This document shows positions 29,361 through 42,905 of a DNA stretch of 64,000 nt, piece by piece. The position numbers were made by a program, and so were the translations under genes. Position 1 is the first letter of the stretch; every line of letters begins with the position of its first letter. Source of the DNA: an uncultured Methylococcaceae bacterium (GTDB taxonomy: Bacteria > Pseudomonadota > Gammaproteobacteria > Methylococcales > Methylomonadaceae); contig CAIMEB010000057.1 in assembly GCA_903839855.1 (NCBI GenBank), positions 1 through 64,000 of the forward strand, read 5' to 3'. Under the pieces are notes generated by a model. That model was not told the DNA's origin. It saw nothing but the letters and a program-made list of their open reading frames with translations, and did no database searches.

Positions 29361-31190
29361 TTATTCAACTGTCACTGATTTTGCTAAATTTCTGGGTTGG
29401 TCTACATCCGTACCTTTTAAGATAGCCACATAATAAGACAATAACTGCAAGGGAATAGTATAAATAATAGGCGATACTTCATTATCAATTTGTGGCACTT
29501 TTATAATATGTACATTTTCGTCTTCAGTCGTCACCAAAGTTTCATCCATAAAGACAATTAATTGCCCACCACGTGCACTGACTTCCTGAATATTTGATTT
29601 TAACTTATCCAATAACTTGTTATTGGGCGCCACCGTGATCACTGGCATATCGGCATCAATTAACGCAAGTGGCCCGTGCTTCAATTCACCAGCTGGATAG
29701 GCTTCGGCATGAATATAAGATATTTCTTTAAGTTTTAAGGCACCTTCCATGGCAATGGGATAATGAGTCCCTCTACCCAAAAATAGCGCATGTTGTTTAT
29801 CAGCAAACCTTTCAGCCAGGATTTCAATTTCTTTGTCGAGCTTTAATACACCTTCAATTTTTCCGGGTAAACCAAACAATTCAGAGGTTATTTTGGCTTC
29901 ATCGGCTGCGGATAATTCAAAACGACGACCGATTGCAATCACCAACAACATCAGTGCCGTCAATTGCGTGGTAAACGCTTTAGTCGATGCAACACCAATT
30001 TCTGGACCAGCACGGGTCATTAAAACTAAGTCTGATTCTCTGACCAATGAACTTTCTGGACCATTACAAACGGCTAACGAATATTTAGCCCCCAGCTTCT
30101 TAGCCTCTTGCAAAGCCGCGAGAGTGTCAGCGGTTTCTCCCGATTGAGAGATGGTAACAATTAAGGTATCCGGTGCTAACACAGGGTTTCGATAACGAAA
30201 CTCACTTGCGACCTCTATATTACAGGGTACTCTTGCAAAACTTTCAAACCAATAGCGTGCTACCAAACCGGCATGATAACTGGTGCCACAAGCTAAAATT
30301 TGTACTGATTTAATAGCATCAAATACTTCATTGGCATTATGACCAAAGGCATTTTCCTGTAGGCGATGGTTAATAAATCGCCCCTCTAAGGTTTGAGAAA
30401 TAGCAAAGGGTTGCTCATGGATTTCTTTCAGCATGTAATGGCGGTATTGGCCTTTATTCACTGAATCTGCGGTCAATTGAGTTTCTTTGATCGGACGATT
30501 AACGATTTGATCATTTTCATCATAGATGACCAATTTATCAATACTAATGCTTGCAATATCGCCGTCTTCTAAAAAAATAAACTGCTGAGTCACCGGTAGT
30601 AAGGCCGCCACATCAGAGGCAATAAAAAACTCACCAATACCGACACCAATCACTAGGGGACTGCCTTTTCGACAGGCCACTAACGTGTTCGGATTTTCAC
30701 TACTGATAATCCCCAACGAATAGGCACCTTCTAATGTTTGTACGGTTTGCTTAATAGCAAGCAGTAAATCGCCGGTTGTCTCCATCATCTTAGCTATCTG
30801 ATGCACAATCACTTCAGTATCCGTTTCTGAAGTAAACACAAAGTCATCCGCTTTTAACTCGCTGCGTAAGTTTTCATGGTTTTCAATAATGCCATTATGA
30901 ACAACAGCGATGGTATCTTTACTCATGTGAGGATGTGCGTTTTCGGTACTGGGTTTTCCATGCGTTGCCCAACGGGTATGTGCAATGCCTACTGTTCCCG
31001 AAACGGGTTCAAGATTTATTAAATCTTCTAGCCCTTTGACCTTTCCCAACTCTCTTTTTCTATAAATGGTTTGATGATTGACAACAGCTAATCCAGCCGA
31101 ATCATAACCTCGATACTCTAATCGTTTAAGCCCTTCAATTAAGATAGGGACTATGTTTCGTTGTGCTACACCACCGACAATACCACACAT
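29361..31190 (-). CDS. glmS: Glutamine--fructose-6-phosphate aminotransferase GlmS
   Basis: MCGIVGGVAQRNIVPILIEGLKRLEYRGYDSAG...; C-terminal NLAKSVTVE. Confidence 0.98.
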   Translation of the reverse strand: MCGIVGGVAQRNIVPILIEGLKRLEYRGYDSAGLAVVNHQTIYRKRELGKVKGLEDLINLEPVSGTVGIAHTRWATHGKPSTENAHPHMSKDTIAVVHNGIIENHENLRSELKADDFVFTSETDTEVIVHQIAKMMETTGDLLLAIKQTVQTLEGAYSLGIISSENPNTLVACRKGSPLVIGVGIGEFFIASDVAALLPVTQQFIFLEDGDIASISIDKLVIYDENDQIVNRPIKETQLTADSVNKGQYRHYMLKEIHEQPFAISQTLEGRFINHRLQENAFGHNANEVFDAIKSVQILACGTSYHAGLVARYWFESFARVPCNIEVASEFRYRNPVLAPDTLIVTISQSGETADTLAALQEAKKLGAKYSLAVCNGPESSLVRESDLVLMTRAGPEIGVASTKAFTTQLTALMLLVIAIGRRFELSAADEAKITSELFGLPGKIEGVLKLDKEIEILAERFADKQHALFLGRGTHYPIAMEGALKLKEISYIHAEAYPAGELKHGPLALIDADMPVITVAPNNKLLDKLKSNIQEVSARGGQLIVFMDETLVTTEDENVHIIKVPQIDNEVSPIIYTIPLQLLSYYVAILKGTDVDQPRNLAKSVTVE

Positions 31191-31191
31191 A

Positions 31192-32562
31192 TTATTTTTC
31201 CTGTTTTATAGGTCGTTGCCAATCAGCTATTGAAACTTGCTTGACTCGGCTTAGGGTTAACTGATTTTCTGGAGTATCTTTAGTAATCGTTGAGCCTGCA
31301 CCAATGGTAGCATTTTTACCAATGGTCACAGGGGCGACTAACTGGGTATCCGAGCCTATAAATACCCCATCTTCAATCACTGTTCTAAATTTATTCGCAC
31401 CATCATAATTACAGGTAATGGTGCCTGCGCCTATGTTAACACCACTGCCCACGGTCGTGTCACCAATATAACTTAAATGATTGATCTTGCTTCCTGAAGC
31501 AACAGATGATTTCTTGATTTCAACAAAATTACCGATATGGACATGATCGGCTAATTCTGTTTCTGGACGTAAACGGGCAAAGGGACCAATTTTACTACCT
31601 GCGCCTATCACAGCATTATCAATTACACAGTTAGCCAATATTTCTACATCATCACCAATGACTGAATTCTTAATCTGTGTATTAGCGCCAATTTTTACAT
31701 TGTTTCCTAGACTATTTTTTCCTTCAATAATCACATTCACATCAATGATGATATCAATACCTAATGTTTCTATTGAACCTCTGATGTCAAAGCGAGCAGG
31801 ATCTAACAACGTCACCCCTTGCTCCATTAATACTTGGGCTTGTTCTAGCTGATAAACCCGCTCTAAGTGACTTAATTGTACCCGATTATTAACCCCTAAG
31901 ACCTCATCCACGGTGTCTGGCTGACTGGTTATTACGTCTACCTTATCAGCGACCGCCATTTCAATGACATCGGTTAAATAATATTCTCCTTGGGCATTAT
32001 TATTACCTAATTGTGCTAACCATTTTTTTAATTGCCCACCTTGTACAGCTAAAATTCCAGTATTACCTTCACTAATTAGCTTTTCATCTGGGGAGGCATC
32101 TTTTTCTTCGACAATTTTGGTGACTTTTCCTGACTTGTCACGCACTATTCTGCCATAACCGGTAGGGTTATATAAATTAACCGTCAGTAGCGCTAAGGTG
32201 TTATGACTCACATTCGCTATTAATTGCTGTACTGTACCTAACTTTAATAAGGGCACATCACCATAAAGAATAAGTACGGTATCGTCATCACCGATTTGTT
32301 CTTTACACTGTTGCACCGCATGTCCAGTACCTAATTGTTGTTTTTGTTCAACCCAGTTTGCATCCAAGTCTTTTAAAGTATTCCTTACCCGATCAGCGCC
32401 GTGACCATAAACAATGGTAATGGTATTATTGTCTAACTGTTTGCTCATGTCATAGACATGTTGCAACAAGGGTCTATTGGCCACTTTATGTAATATCTTG
32501 GGTAATTCAGAGCGCATACGCGTGCCTTTACCCGCTGCAAGAATAATGGTTGTAATTTTCAT
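31192..32562 (-). CDS. glmU: Bifunctional N-acetylglucosamine-1-phosphate uridyltransferase GlmU
   Basis: IILAAGKGTRMRSELPKILHKVANRPLL...; C-terminal left-handed beta-helix hexapeptides. Confidence 0.98.
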   Translation of the reverse strand: MKITTIILAAGKGTRMRSELPKILHKVANRPLLQHVYDMSKQLDNNTITIVYGHGADRVRNTLKDLDANWVEQKQQLGTGHAVQQCKEQIGDDDTVLILYGDVPLLKLGTVQQLIANVSHNTLALLTVNLYNPTGYGRIVRDKSGKVTKIVEEKDASPDEKLISEGNTGILAVQGGQLKKWLAQLGNNNAQGEYYLTDVIEMAVADKVDVITSQPDTVDEVLGVNNRVQLSHLERVYQLEQAQVLMEQGVTLLDPARFDIRGSIETLGIDIIIDVNVIIEGKNSLGNNVKIGANTQIKNSVIGDDVEILANCVIDNAVIGAGSKIGPFARLRPETELADHVHIGNFVEIKKSSVASGSKINHLSYIGDTTVGSGVNIGAGTITCNYDGANKFRTVIEDGVFIGSDTQLVAPVTIGKNATIGAGSTITKDTPENQLTLSRVKQVSIADWQRPIKQEK

Positions 32563-32577
32563 TTGAAATCCTGTTAA

Positions 32578-32622
32578 ACAAAAAAGCCCGATAACGAGTT
32601 TAGCGCCACCGGGCTTTCTTTA
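32578..32622 (-). terminator. Rho-independent terminator of atp operon
   Basis: Minus strand aaagcccggtggcgctaaactcgttatcgggcttttttg: GC-rich stem plus T-tract. Confidence 0.88.
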
Positions 32623-32688
32623 AATTAAAATATCGCCTGTTGTTCTATCAAGAAAAGTTATCCTGTCAAGAACAATGAGAGCTATCTA

Positions 32689-33129
32689 TTATCCACCGCG
32701 CTTTCTAAACCTATCCAGCGTTCTTAATTGCATAACAGCCTGTTGTAGTTGAGCCTGAGCGGTTGCATAATCAATCTTTCCTGATTTATCAGACAAGGCT
32801 TCTTCTGCTTTTACTTTAGCGTCTAAAGCAGCCACTTCATCGATGTCTTTTGCTCTAACCGCCGTGTCCGCCAAGATAGTCACTAAATGAGGCTGAATCT
32901 CTAACAGCCCACCTGAAATATAGAACGGGTAGCTTTCAGTGGCACTCACTTTGACCCTAACTTCGCCAGGATTAAGCTTTGTTATCAACGGAGCATGACG
33001 AGGTGAAATACCTAATTCTCCCAACTCACCCGGCGCAAAAATCATTTCCACACTTCCGGAAAATATCTCCTTTTCTGCACTGACAATGTCTACATGTACG
33101 GTCATGGTCATTTCTTCACCTTTTCCCAA
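32689..33129 (-). CDS. atpC: ATP synthase epsilon subunit
   Basis: TVHVDIVSAEKEIFSGSVEMIFAPGELGELGISPRHAPLIT; atp synteny. Confidence 0.97.
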   Translation of the reverse strand: MGKGEEMTMTVHVDIVSAEKEIFSGSVEMIFAPGELGELGISPRHAPLITKLNPGEVRVKVSATESYPFYISGGLLEIQPHLVTILADTAVRAKDIDEVAALDAKVKAEEALSDKSGKIDYATAQAQLQQAVMQLRTLDRFRKRGG

Positions 33130-33162
33130 CGCCTCTCCACCGTTAGGAGGAGAGGCTATTTA

Positions 33163-34557
<1,395 letters not shown>

Positions 34558-34602
34558 TTAGTGTGATGTCATTTTGCTTGGGTCCTTCGACTAGCGAGAG
34601 CC

Positions 34603-35466
34603 TTAAACAGCGGCGGCACCGGCAACAATTTCCGAAATTTCTTGAGTAATAGCAGCTTGTCTGGCTTTGTTGTAAATCAATTGCAACTCACCGATAAGAT
34701 TGCCTGCGTTATCTGAAGCACTCTTCATAGCAACCATTCTGGCAGCCTGTTCACAGGCATTATTTTCAACCAATCCTTGATATACCTTTGATTCTATAAA
34801 GCGGGTCAATAAATGATCCAATACTTCTTTTGCATCAGGCTCATAAATATAATCCCAGTGACCACCCAAATTTTCATCCAGTTCACAGGCGGCTACAGGT
34901 AACAATTGCTCGATTGTAGGCTTTTGAGTCATGGTGTTGACAAACTCATTACTGATTACAAACAATTGATCAATTTTACCTGACTCGTAAGCATCCAGCA
35001 TTATTTTAATAATACCGACTATGTCGTGTAGGTGCGGAGCGTCACCTAATTTGGATACTTGACCGATTAAATTCACCTTTAAGTTACTGAAAAAACCGAA
35101 TGCTTTAGTCCCAATCGTACAAATATCAACTTCAACATTTGCATTATTCCATTGACCTAATTCAGACAGCGTTTTTCTAAATAAATTTGAATTTAACCCA
35201 CCGCACAAACCTCTATCAGAACTAATCAGGATAACGCCAACACGCTTTACCTCACGTGTTATTAAATACGGGTGTTTATACTCTGGATTCGCTTGAGCCA
35301 AGTGCTTAATAATTTGGCCTATCTTTTTAGAATAGGGCCTTGTTGCCTGCATTCTGTCTTTTGTTTTACGCATTTTACTCGCCGCAACCATCTCCATTGC
35401 CCGAGTGATCTTTTGAGTATTTTTGATACTCGCGATCTTTGTGCGTATTTCTTTGCCAACAGCCAT
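34603..35466 (-). CDS. atpG: ATP synthase gamma subunit
   Basis: [31 protein letters not shown]. Confidence 0.98.
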   Translation of the reverse strand: MAVGKEIRTKIASIKNTQKITRAMEMVAASKMRKTKDRMQATRPYSKKIGQIIKHLAQANPEYKHPYLITREVKRVGVILISSDRGLCGGLNSNLFRKTLSELGQWNNANVEVDICTIGTKAFGFFSNLKVNLIGQVSKLGDAPHLHDIVGIIKIMLDAYESGKIDQLFVISNEFVNTMTQKPTIEQLLPVAACELDENLGGHWDYIYEPDAKEVLDHLLTRFIESKVYQGLVENNACEQAARMVAMKSASDNAGNLIGELQLIYNKARQAAITQEISEIVAGAAAV

Positions 35467-35478
35467 TTGAAGACCCTT

Positions 35479-37020
35479 TTACCAACTATGAGTTTTAATG
35501 AAAGTTTCTATCGCAGTACGTAAACTACTGCTAATTTCATTATTAAAGTCGCCAGTCGCATTAATGTTATCAAGTAACTCAGCATGTTCCGATTTCACGT
35601 ATAGATGCAATGCAGATTCAAAACTTAGCACCTTATTGACTTCTATACCATCAAGAAAACCTTCATTGGCAGCAAACAATGAGACTGCCATTTGTGCAAC
35701 TGACATGGGTGAATATTGATTTTGCTTCATCAGCTCGGTCACACGTTGACCGCGTTCAATTTGCTTACGGGTGCTTTCATCTAAATCTGAAGCAAACTGA
35801 GCAAAAGCCGCTAATTCACGGTATTGAGCTAAATCAAGACGTGTACCGCCCCCTAGCTTTTTAATAATCTTGGTTTGTGCAGCACCACCTACTCGAGATA
35901 CGGATAGACCCGCGTTAACCGCTGGACGAATACCTGAGTTAAATAAGTTACTTTCCAAGAAAATCTGACCATCTGTAATAGAAATTACGTTAGTCGGTAC
36001 GAAAGCCGATACGTCGCCACCTTGCGTTTCAATAATAGGCAATGCCGTTAATGAACCTGTTTTACCCTTTACTTTTCCGCCGGTTAATTTTTCAACTTCA
36101 TCCGCGTTAATTCTTGATGCTCTTTCCAATAAACGTGAATGTAAATAAAACACGTCACCGGGATACGCTTCACGACCGGGCGGTCTGCGTAATAATAATG
36201 ATACTTGACGATAAGCCCAGGCTTGTTTAGTCAAATCATCATAAATAATTAAGGCATCTTCACCGCGATCTCTAAAGAACTCGCCCATTGAACAACCCGT
36301 GTACGGTGCGATAAATTGTAACGCAGCTGATTCAGAAGCAGAGGCCGCAACGATAATGGTGTGCGCCATAGCCCCGTGTTCTTCAAGTTTACGTACTACG
36401 TTAGCAATCGATGAACGTTTTTGACCAATCGCTACATAGATACATTTAATACCTGTGCCTTTTTGGTTAATTATGGCGTCGATTGCAATCGCAGTTTTAC
36501 CCGTTTGTCTGTCACCAATGATTAACTCACGTTGACCACGTCCCACTGGTATCATCGCATCAATTGATTTCAAACCTAACTGCACAGGCTGATCAACTGA
36601 CTGACGGGCAATTACACCCGGAGCAATTTTTTCAATTGGAGCCGTTTCAGTGGTGTCAATCGCACCTTTACCATCAATAGGATTACCCAGTGCATCAACC
36701 ACACGGCCTAGCAATGCTTCACCAACAGGCACTTCTAAAATTTTTCCAGTACATTTAACCGTATCGCCTTCAGTAATGTGTTGATAGTTACCTAAAACCA
36801 CCACACCCACTGAATCTCTTTCCAGGTTAAGTGCCATGCCAAAGGTATTGCCCGGGAACTCAAGCATCTCACCTTGCATCGCTTCTGAAAGACCATGTAC
36901 TCTAACAATACCGTCAGTCACACTGACTACGGTACCTTCTGTATGCGCTTCGGCACTTAAGTCGAAGTTTTCGATCTTCTTTTTAATCAGATCACTTATT
37001 TCAGATGGGTTTAATTGCAT
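35479..37020 (-). CDS. atpA: ATP synthase alpha subunit
   Basis: [41 protein letters not shown]. Confidence 0.99.
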   Translation of the reverse strand: MQLNPSEISDLIKKKIENFDLSAEAHTEGTVVSVTDGIVRVHGLSEAMQGEMLEFPGNTFGMALNLERDSVGVVVLGNYQHITEGDTVKCTGKILEVPVGEALLGRVVDALGNPIDGKGAIDTTETAPIEKIAPGVIARQSVDQPVQLGLKSIDAMIPVGRGQRELIIGDRQTGKTAIAIDAIINQKGTGIKCIYVAIGQKRSSIANVVRKLEEHGAMAHTIIVAASASESAALQFIAPYTGCSMGEFFRDRGEDALIIYDDLTKQAWAYRQVSLLLRRPPGREAYPGDVFYLHSRLLERASRINADEVEKLTGGKVKGKTGSLTALPIIETQGGDVSAFVPTNVISITDGQIFLESNLFNSGIRPAVNAGLSVSRVGGAAQTKIIKKLGGGTRLDLAQYRELAAFAQFASDLDESTRKQIERGQRVTELMKQNQYSPMSVAQMAVSLFAANEGFLDGIEVNKVLSFESALHLYVKSEHAELLDNINATGDFNNEISSSLRTAIETFIKTHSW

Positions 37021-37036
37021 GTTCTATTTCTCACTC

Positions 37037-37570
37037 TCACTGTAGCGCTTTTTGCATTTGTTGAAGCCGACCTTTAATAGATCCGTCGATGACTCTGTCG
37101 CCTGCCCTTACTAAAACACCACCTATTAATGATTTATCAACGGCAACATTCATAATAATCTTCTTGCCTAAGGTTTTTTCTAAAGTCGCTGTAAAACGCT
37201 GCTTCGCTTCTTTGGATAAAGCATAAGCAGTGAAGACCTGAACATCGACATAACCTTCATCCTCTGCCTTATACGCTTCAAATAACGTAGCAATATGTGG
37301 CAGCAGCACTAATCGATGGTTATGAACCAGCAACTTTAGGAAATTACCATTCTCTTCATTAATATGATCTTGGCAAATATCCAGCATCAACGCTGATAAC
37401 CTTTGTCTATTAACTTTTGGATTATCAACTACGACAGAAATATCTTCGTTTTTAAGTACAGCTGACATAAAAGCCAAGCTCTTAGACCATTCTGTAGTCG
37501 CATGAGTTTCTTTAGCTCTTTTAAAAACCGCAGCTGCATAAGGCCTTGCCAATGTTGCCAGTTCGCTCAT
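37037..37570 (-). CDS. atpH: ATP synthase delta subunit
   Basis: ATLARPYAAAVFKRAKE...; atp synteny. Confidence 0.97.
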   Translation of the reverse strand: MSELATLARPYAAAVFKRAKETHATTEWSKSLAFMSAVLKNEDISVVVDNPKVNRQRLSALMLDICQDHINEENGNFLKLLVHNHRLVLLPHIATLFEAYKAEDEGYVDVQVFTAYALSKEAKQRFTATLEKTLGKKIIMNVAVDKSLIGGVLVRAGDRVIDGSIKGRLQQMQKALQ

Positions 37571-37575
37571 TATGC

Positions 37576-38049
37576 TTAACCCAGTTGATTAGAAACTTTG
37601 CTAATAATATCTTGATGTTTGGCCTTATCAATTTCTGCACCCAGAATTTGTTCTGCCGCACTCAAAGCCAGTTCAGCTACCTGTTGACGTAAACCTTCTT
37701 TAGCCTGCTGTATTTCTTGTTCAATTTGTGCTTTTGCCGCAAGAATCAATCTGTCACCTTCTTTTTTAGCAGTGTCTTTTGATTCTTCAACGATTTCATT
37801 GGCACGTTTTTGAGCCAGAGTAACAATCTCTGAAGATTGTTCTTTGGCTTCCTTTATAACGCCTATCGCTTTCTTTTCGGCCAGGATAATTTGTTCCTGA
37901 CCTTTTTCAGCCGCCGCTAAACCATCGGCAATTTTCTTTTTACGTTCTTCTAAAGAGTCAAATAAAGGCGGCCAAATGTACTTCATGGTAAACCATACCA
38001 GAAGTGCAAAGGTAATCATTTGCCCAATCAGAGTAGCATTGATACTCAC
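37576..38049 (-). CDS. atpF: ATP synthase b subunit
   Basis: [28 protein letters not shown]; coiled coil. Confidence 0.97.
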   Translation of the reverse strand: MSINATLIGQMITFALLVWFTMKYIWPPLFDSLEERKKKIADGLAAAEKGQEQIILAEKKAIGVIKEAKEQSSEIVTLAQKRANEIVEESKDTAKKEGDRLILAAKAQIEQEIQQAKEGLRQQVAELALSAAEQILGAEIDKAKHQDIISKVSNQLG

Positions 38050-38090
38050 GATGCGTTCCTCTTGTTGCTATTAAACACGATGGTAATCTA

Positions 38091-38393
<303 letters not shown>

Positions 38394-38427
38394 TTAGTTA
38401 AATAATAAAAAGGGTAAATAAAAAAAA

Positions 38428-39231
<804 letters not shown>

Positions 39232-39609
39232 TTAACGCATCAATAGTGCGAACCAAAAAACCGATAATGCTGCAATATAACTCACCAGCAGCGGTAATAT
39301 TTTTATATCAGGCACATTAAAAATCATTACAAACAGCACCGCCGTTAATAATAATTTTCCTGACTCACCTGCATAAAAAGAATTGACAACCGTTCTTGCC
39401 GATTGCCTAGACGATTTGTATACCATTAACGCAAAGAAAAGATTGGGTATAAATGCCGCAATCCCTCCTAAAAATCCCGATAGACCTTGTTGTTGCCCAC
39501 CGAAAAAACCAAAGCCCGCAGTGATCATCAGTATTATCAAGATTTGATAACTCAGAATCTTACTGACCGTAGAGAAATTTCTATCGATCACATAACCCTC
39601 CAAACACAA
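39232..39609 (-). CDS. atpI: ATP synthase assembly protein AtpI
   Basis: Small membrane protein upstream of atpB with AtpI pattern (GGIAAFIPNLFFALMVYK). Confidence 0.88.
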   Translation of the reverse strand: MCLEGYVIDRNFSTVSKILSYQILIILMITAGFGFFGGQQQGLSGFLGGIAAFIPNLFFALMVYKSSRQSARTVVNSFYAGESGKLLLTAVLFVMIFNVPDIKILPLLVSYIAALSVFWFALLMR

Positions 39610-39801
39610 TAGCCAAGGGATTATATCTATCGATGCAAATTAAATCAAGGCAGATTGAAATCAAAACCTGGATTTTATATCTAATAACGGCGTATCGGAT
39701 TTTTCGAAAGCATTATACCCCACTTCGAACAAGGTAAACGTAAATATGTCATAAAATGTTCATTTAATTAAATTGGACGTGCTTTCCGATGCCTCATCGG
39801 A

Positions 39802-40698
39802 TTACAACTCGCCAACTAATCTCACTTCTGCTTCGTGATATTTTTTTGCACAAAAGTCAGTCACCTCGGTAGGTAATAGGGGACCTGGGGCGGTTTTATT
39901 CCAATCCAGGGTTTCTAAATAATCACGAATATACTGTTTATCAAAGCTGGGCGGACTGACACCGACCTGATATTGATCAGCCGGCCAGAATCTTGAGGAA
40001 TCCGGTGTTAATACTTCATCAATCAGATATAAAATCCCTGCATCATCGACACCAAATTCAAATTTGGTATCGGCAATAATAATGCCTCGCTCCTTTGCAT
40101 AGTCGGCAGCTTCCTGATAGATCTTCAAGCTGGCATCACGCACTTGCTCTGCCAAGTCTTGTCCCATTAAGGCTACCGTGGCTTCAAAGGAGACATTTTC
40201 ATCGTGTTGATCCATTGCGGCTTTTGTTGAGGGAGTATAAATCGCTTCGGGTAATTGCTGTGCCTGTTGCAAGCCAGTGGGTAATTTAATGCCACAAATC
40301 TCGCCTGATTTTAGATAATCTTTCCAACCGGAACCGATTAGATAACCTCGCACGATGGCTTCAACCGGTAAGGGTTTTAATTTTCTGACAATCACCGAGC
40401 GGCCTTCAACCTGATTACGTTCAGACTCATCAGGTAAAACAGTTTGCAGACTGATATCGGTCAAATGATTAGGCATGATGTGACCCAAGGTCTTAAACCA
40501 GAAGTTTGATATACGTGTTAATACGCGACCTTTGCCCGGAATAGGATCGGGTAATATAACATCGAATGCAGAAAGCCTATCGGTTGCCACTATCAACATG
40601 GTGTTATCATCAATATCATAGATATCTCTTACTTTTCCACGCGCCCTTAGTTTTAAAGAAGTCAGTGTTGATTGATATAAAGCGGCCGGCGTAGTCAT
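39802..40698 (-). CDS. purC: Phosphoribosylaminoimidazole-succinocarboxamide synthase PurC
   Basis: [40 protein letters not shown]; start at ATG 40698 behind GAGGAA. Confidence 0.97.
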   Translation of the reverse strand: MTTPAALYQSTLTSLKLRARGKVRDIYDIDDNTMLIVATDRLSAFDVILPDPIPGKGRVLTRISNFWFKTLGHIMPNHLTDISLQTVLPDESERNQVEGRSVIVRKLKPLPVEAIVRGYLIGSGWKDYLKSGEICGIKLPTGLQQAQQLPEAIYTPSTKAAMDQHDENVSFEATVALMGQDLAEQVRDASLKIYQEAADYAKERGIIIADTKFEFGVDDAGILYLIDEVLTPDSSRFWPADQYQVGVSPPSFDKQYIRDYLETLDWNKTAPGPLLPTEVTDFCAKKYHEAEVRLVGEL

Positions 40699-40933
40699 AA
40701 TTCCTCGCAAAGGTTTTAAAATTTGAAACGATTTGTTGATAAAGAATTAACTGTATCGAATAGATTTAACGCTAGTTAGTCTACTTACAGTCCATTTCTT
40801 CAGTGACATCGTTATTGCTGAAGCGATTTTAACATTATTCTTTAAAGCAAAAACTGGCTTATCATTGAATCAATCAATTTAATTAAAGCCTGATGTTGCT
40901 GGTTACAGCCTTTGAATCGATTAAAATATCACC

Positions 40934-41437
40934 CTATCCATCTTTAAGAGAACGACGCAAATCCTTAATAAGACGATAAAGGTGTAACGGGTCTGTCGGT
41001 GAGGCAATAAAACCAAACCGTTCATAGAACTGTTTAGCTTGTCTGTCTTTGGCATGAACGGCAAAAGCACGAATACCGCCAATATCGGCAGCTTGCAAGG
41101 TGCGTTTCATTGCGTCCTTCAGTAAACCAGAACCAATACGGCGACCTTGCCAAGCTTTGCTAACAGCAAGCCGCGCTAACAACATAATGGGAACAGGGTG
41201 ATGAGCCAAGCCTTTGGTTAAACGTTCGGGCGCATCACAAAAAGCAATTTCACCCACAACGAGACTGTAAAAACCAATCACCTCTGCATCATGTAGACCA
41301 ATATAGGTTTGTGAGGCGTTGGCTTGCTGATTTCCAAGAGCGTAACGAATCAAAAAACGGTCAAGCTCCTCGCTACCTGAGCTAAAGTTATCGATAGGAT
41401 GGTCACGACGTAGCTTTTCAATACGAAATCCGGTCAT
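40934..41437 (-). CDS. GNAT acetyltransferase, TacT-type toxin
   Basis: LARLAVSKAWQGRRIGSGLLKDAMKR, AVHAKDRQAKQFYERFGF; overlaps DUF1778 gene by 4 nt. Confidence 0.92.
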   Translation of the reverse strand: MTGFRIEKLRRDHPIDNFSSGSEELDRFLIRYALGNQQANASQTYIGLHDAEVIGFYSLVVGEIAFCDAPERLTKGLAHHPVPIMLLARLAVSKAWQGRRIGSGLLKDAMKRTLQAADIGGIRAFAVHAKDRQAKQFYERFGFIASPTDPLHLYRLIKDLRRSLKDG

Positions 41438-41721
41438 TCGACCTTCGTCTCAAATGGGCTTGACTCACGAAATAACTGTTGCAGTTGAGGCACTATTTGA
41501 GGAGGTGCATCGAGTACTGCCATAAATTTTTCCCATTGCTCAGCATCAAGTTCAAAGCGTCGCCGTTCGGTTAGTGTTTCAGTCGCACGTTGCAAAGCAC
41601 TTGCTAAGACAAACTGGCTGACAGAGCAATGAGCGGCTTTAGCAGCGGCGCTTAAAGTCTGTTTTGCTTCCTGTGATAAACGTAAATCGAGTTTTGTGGT
41701 GCGCGTTGATTGAGCCATCAT
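41434..41721 (-). CDS. DUF1778 (TacA-like) antitoxin
   Basis: TTKLDLRLSQEAKQTLSAAAKAAHCSVSQFVLASALQRATETL...; RHH-type DUF1778. Confidence 0.93.
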   Translation of the reverse strand: MMAQSTRTTKLDLRLSQEAKQTLSAAAKAAHCSVSQFVLASALQRATETLTERRRFELDAEQWEKFMAVLDAPPQIVPQLQQLFRESSPFETKVE

Positions 41722-41763
41722 AGTTCCTCCGGTATTGAAGGGAAAGTATCATAGATGACAGAC

Positions 41764-41777
41764 ATTGTCATGACAAT
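41764..41777. promoter_or_regulatory. Palindromic operator candidate upstream of TacAT-type module
   Basis: attgtcatgacaat perfect 14-bp palindrome, with flanking TGACA/TGTCA half-sites. Confidence 0.5.
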
Positions 41778-41813
41778 AATTGACAACCATGACAGACGAA
41801 GATCAGCTTGCTC

Positions 41814-42150
41814 TTAACAAGACCCAGAATGCTCTAAAAGGAAAGACTTTCAGAGTAAACAGAACCACTTTTAGAGCAAAAGGATACTTGTTTGTTACAA
41901 ACAAGATCATGTTTACTCTAAACAGACTTCCTTTTGTCGCAAACAGAACCTAGAATGCTCAAAAGGAAAGACTTTTAGAGTAAACAGAACCATTCTTAGA
42001 GCAAAAGAATACTTGTTTGTTGCAAACAAGATCATGTTTACTCTAAAAGAGATTAAGAATGTAACAAACAAGGTTCTGTTTATCGTAAACATGACTTTGT
42101 TTGCTATAAAAGAGTCTCTTTTTATTGCAGACACGGATACGAAAACTGTA
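41814..42150. repeat. Degenerate tandem array, 21-bp period, dyad-containing units (copy B)
   Basis: Units at 41835, 41856, 41877, 41898, 41919, 41940, (20-nt unit) 41961, 41981, 42002, 42023, 42044, 42065, 42086, 42107; ends in gcagacacggatacga as copy A does. Confidence 0.92.
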
Positions 42151-42300
42151 GAGCTGTCATTGTATACGGCGTTCTTGTACTTGTTTATGGTAGTTTAATT
42201 TTTAAAGCGGTTAAATATTAAACAATCCCTAGTGATTTTTCAGACATAATACCTCTTATTACAATGTAATCCCCCCAATATAAATTTTCAGAGTTTATTT

Positions 42301-42579
42301 ATGCCAACCATCAGTATGTTTTACGGGATCATTATCTCAATGTTCTTTGAGATCCAAGAAAAACATCATTTACCACATATTCACGTTCGCTATCAAGGCT
42401 ATAAGGCCTCGATTGCTATTGAAGATACTAGACTATTAGCGGATGAGTTACCACCGCGACAGTTGCGTATGGTGCAGGTATGGATTGATTTACATCAGGA
42501 AGAATTGTTGGCCGATTAGGAACTTGCCACGGAAGGTGTCGAACCCTTTAGAATTGACCCACTCAAATAAACGAGGCTG
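42301..42579 (+). pseudogene. DUF4160 protein with in-frame TAG at 42517-42519
   Basis: MPTISMFYGIIISMFFEIQEKHHLPHIHVRYQGYKASIAIEDTRLLADELPPRQLRMVQVWIDLHQEELLAD*ELATEGVEPFRIDPLK*; the stop occupies the usual Trp of the ELLANWELA-type motif. Confidence 0.75.
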
Positions 42580-42582
42580 ACA

Positions 42583-42825
42583 ATGTTACTTGATATAATC
42601 AATGTAACCGTTCAATCCGATTTCATTCTGCTTCTTGAGTTTGAAAATGGGGAGAGACGTGTATTTAATATGATGGCTTATTTAAAACAAAAACCTTGGT
42701 CTCGGCTCAAGTCAGGGAATGTGTTTCAAAGTGCTTTTATAGAAAATGGTACTGTGGCATGGCCGGGTAATATAGATATCGATCCAGAAACACTTTACGA
42801 ACTATCTGTATTGGTTGATAAATGA
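42583..42825 (+). CDS. DUF2442 domain protein
   Basis: LLLEFENGERRVFNMMAYLKQKPWSRLKSGNVFQSAFIENGTVAWPGNIDIDPETLYE; pairs with DUF4160. Confidence 0.9.
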   Translation: MLLDIINVTVQSDFILLLEFENGERRVFNMMAYLKQKPWSRLKSGNVFQSAFIENGTVAWPGNIDIDPETLYELSVLVDK

Positions 42826-42871
42826 AGCATAAACACGCCGCCAAATGCTTTTGTCGATAACACACAATGTT

Positions 42872-42905
42872 AAAACAAAACTCAGTGATAACACCCGTGT
42901 CATCA
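42872..42905. repeat. Dispersed dyad element, copy 2
   Basis: aaaacaaaactcagtgataacacccgtgtcatca; overlaps the stop codon of the downstream minus-strand amidohydrolase. Confidence 0.6.

Noticed and set aside
41913-42198. Overlapping ORFs on both strands of array B
   Set aside because: The dyad repeat gives similar peptides on both strands. No RBS or family support, so treated as repeat by-products.
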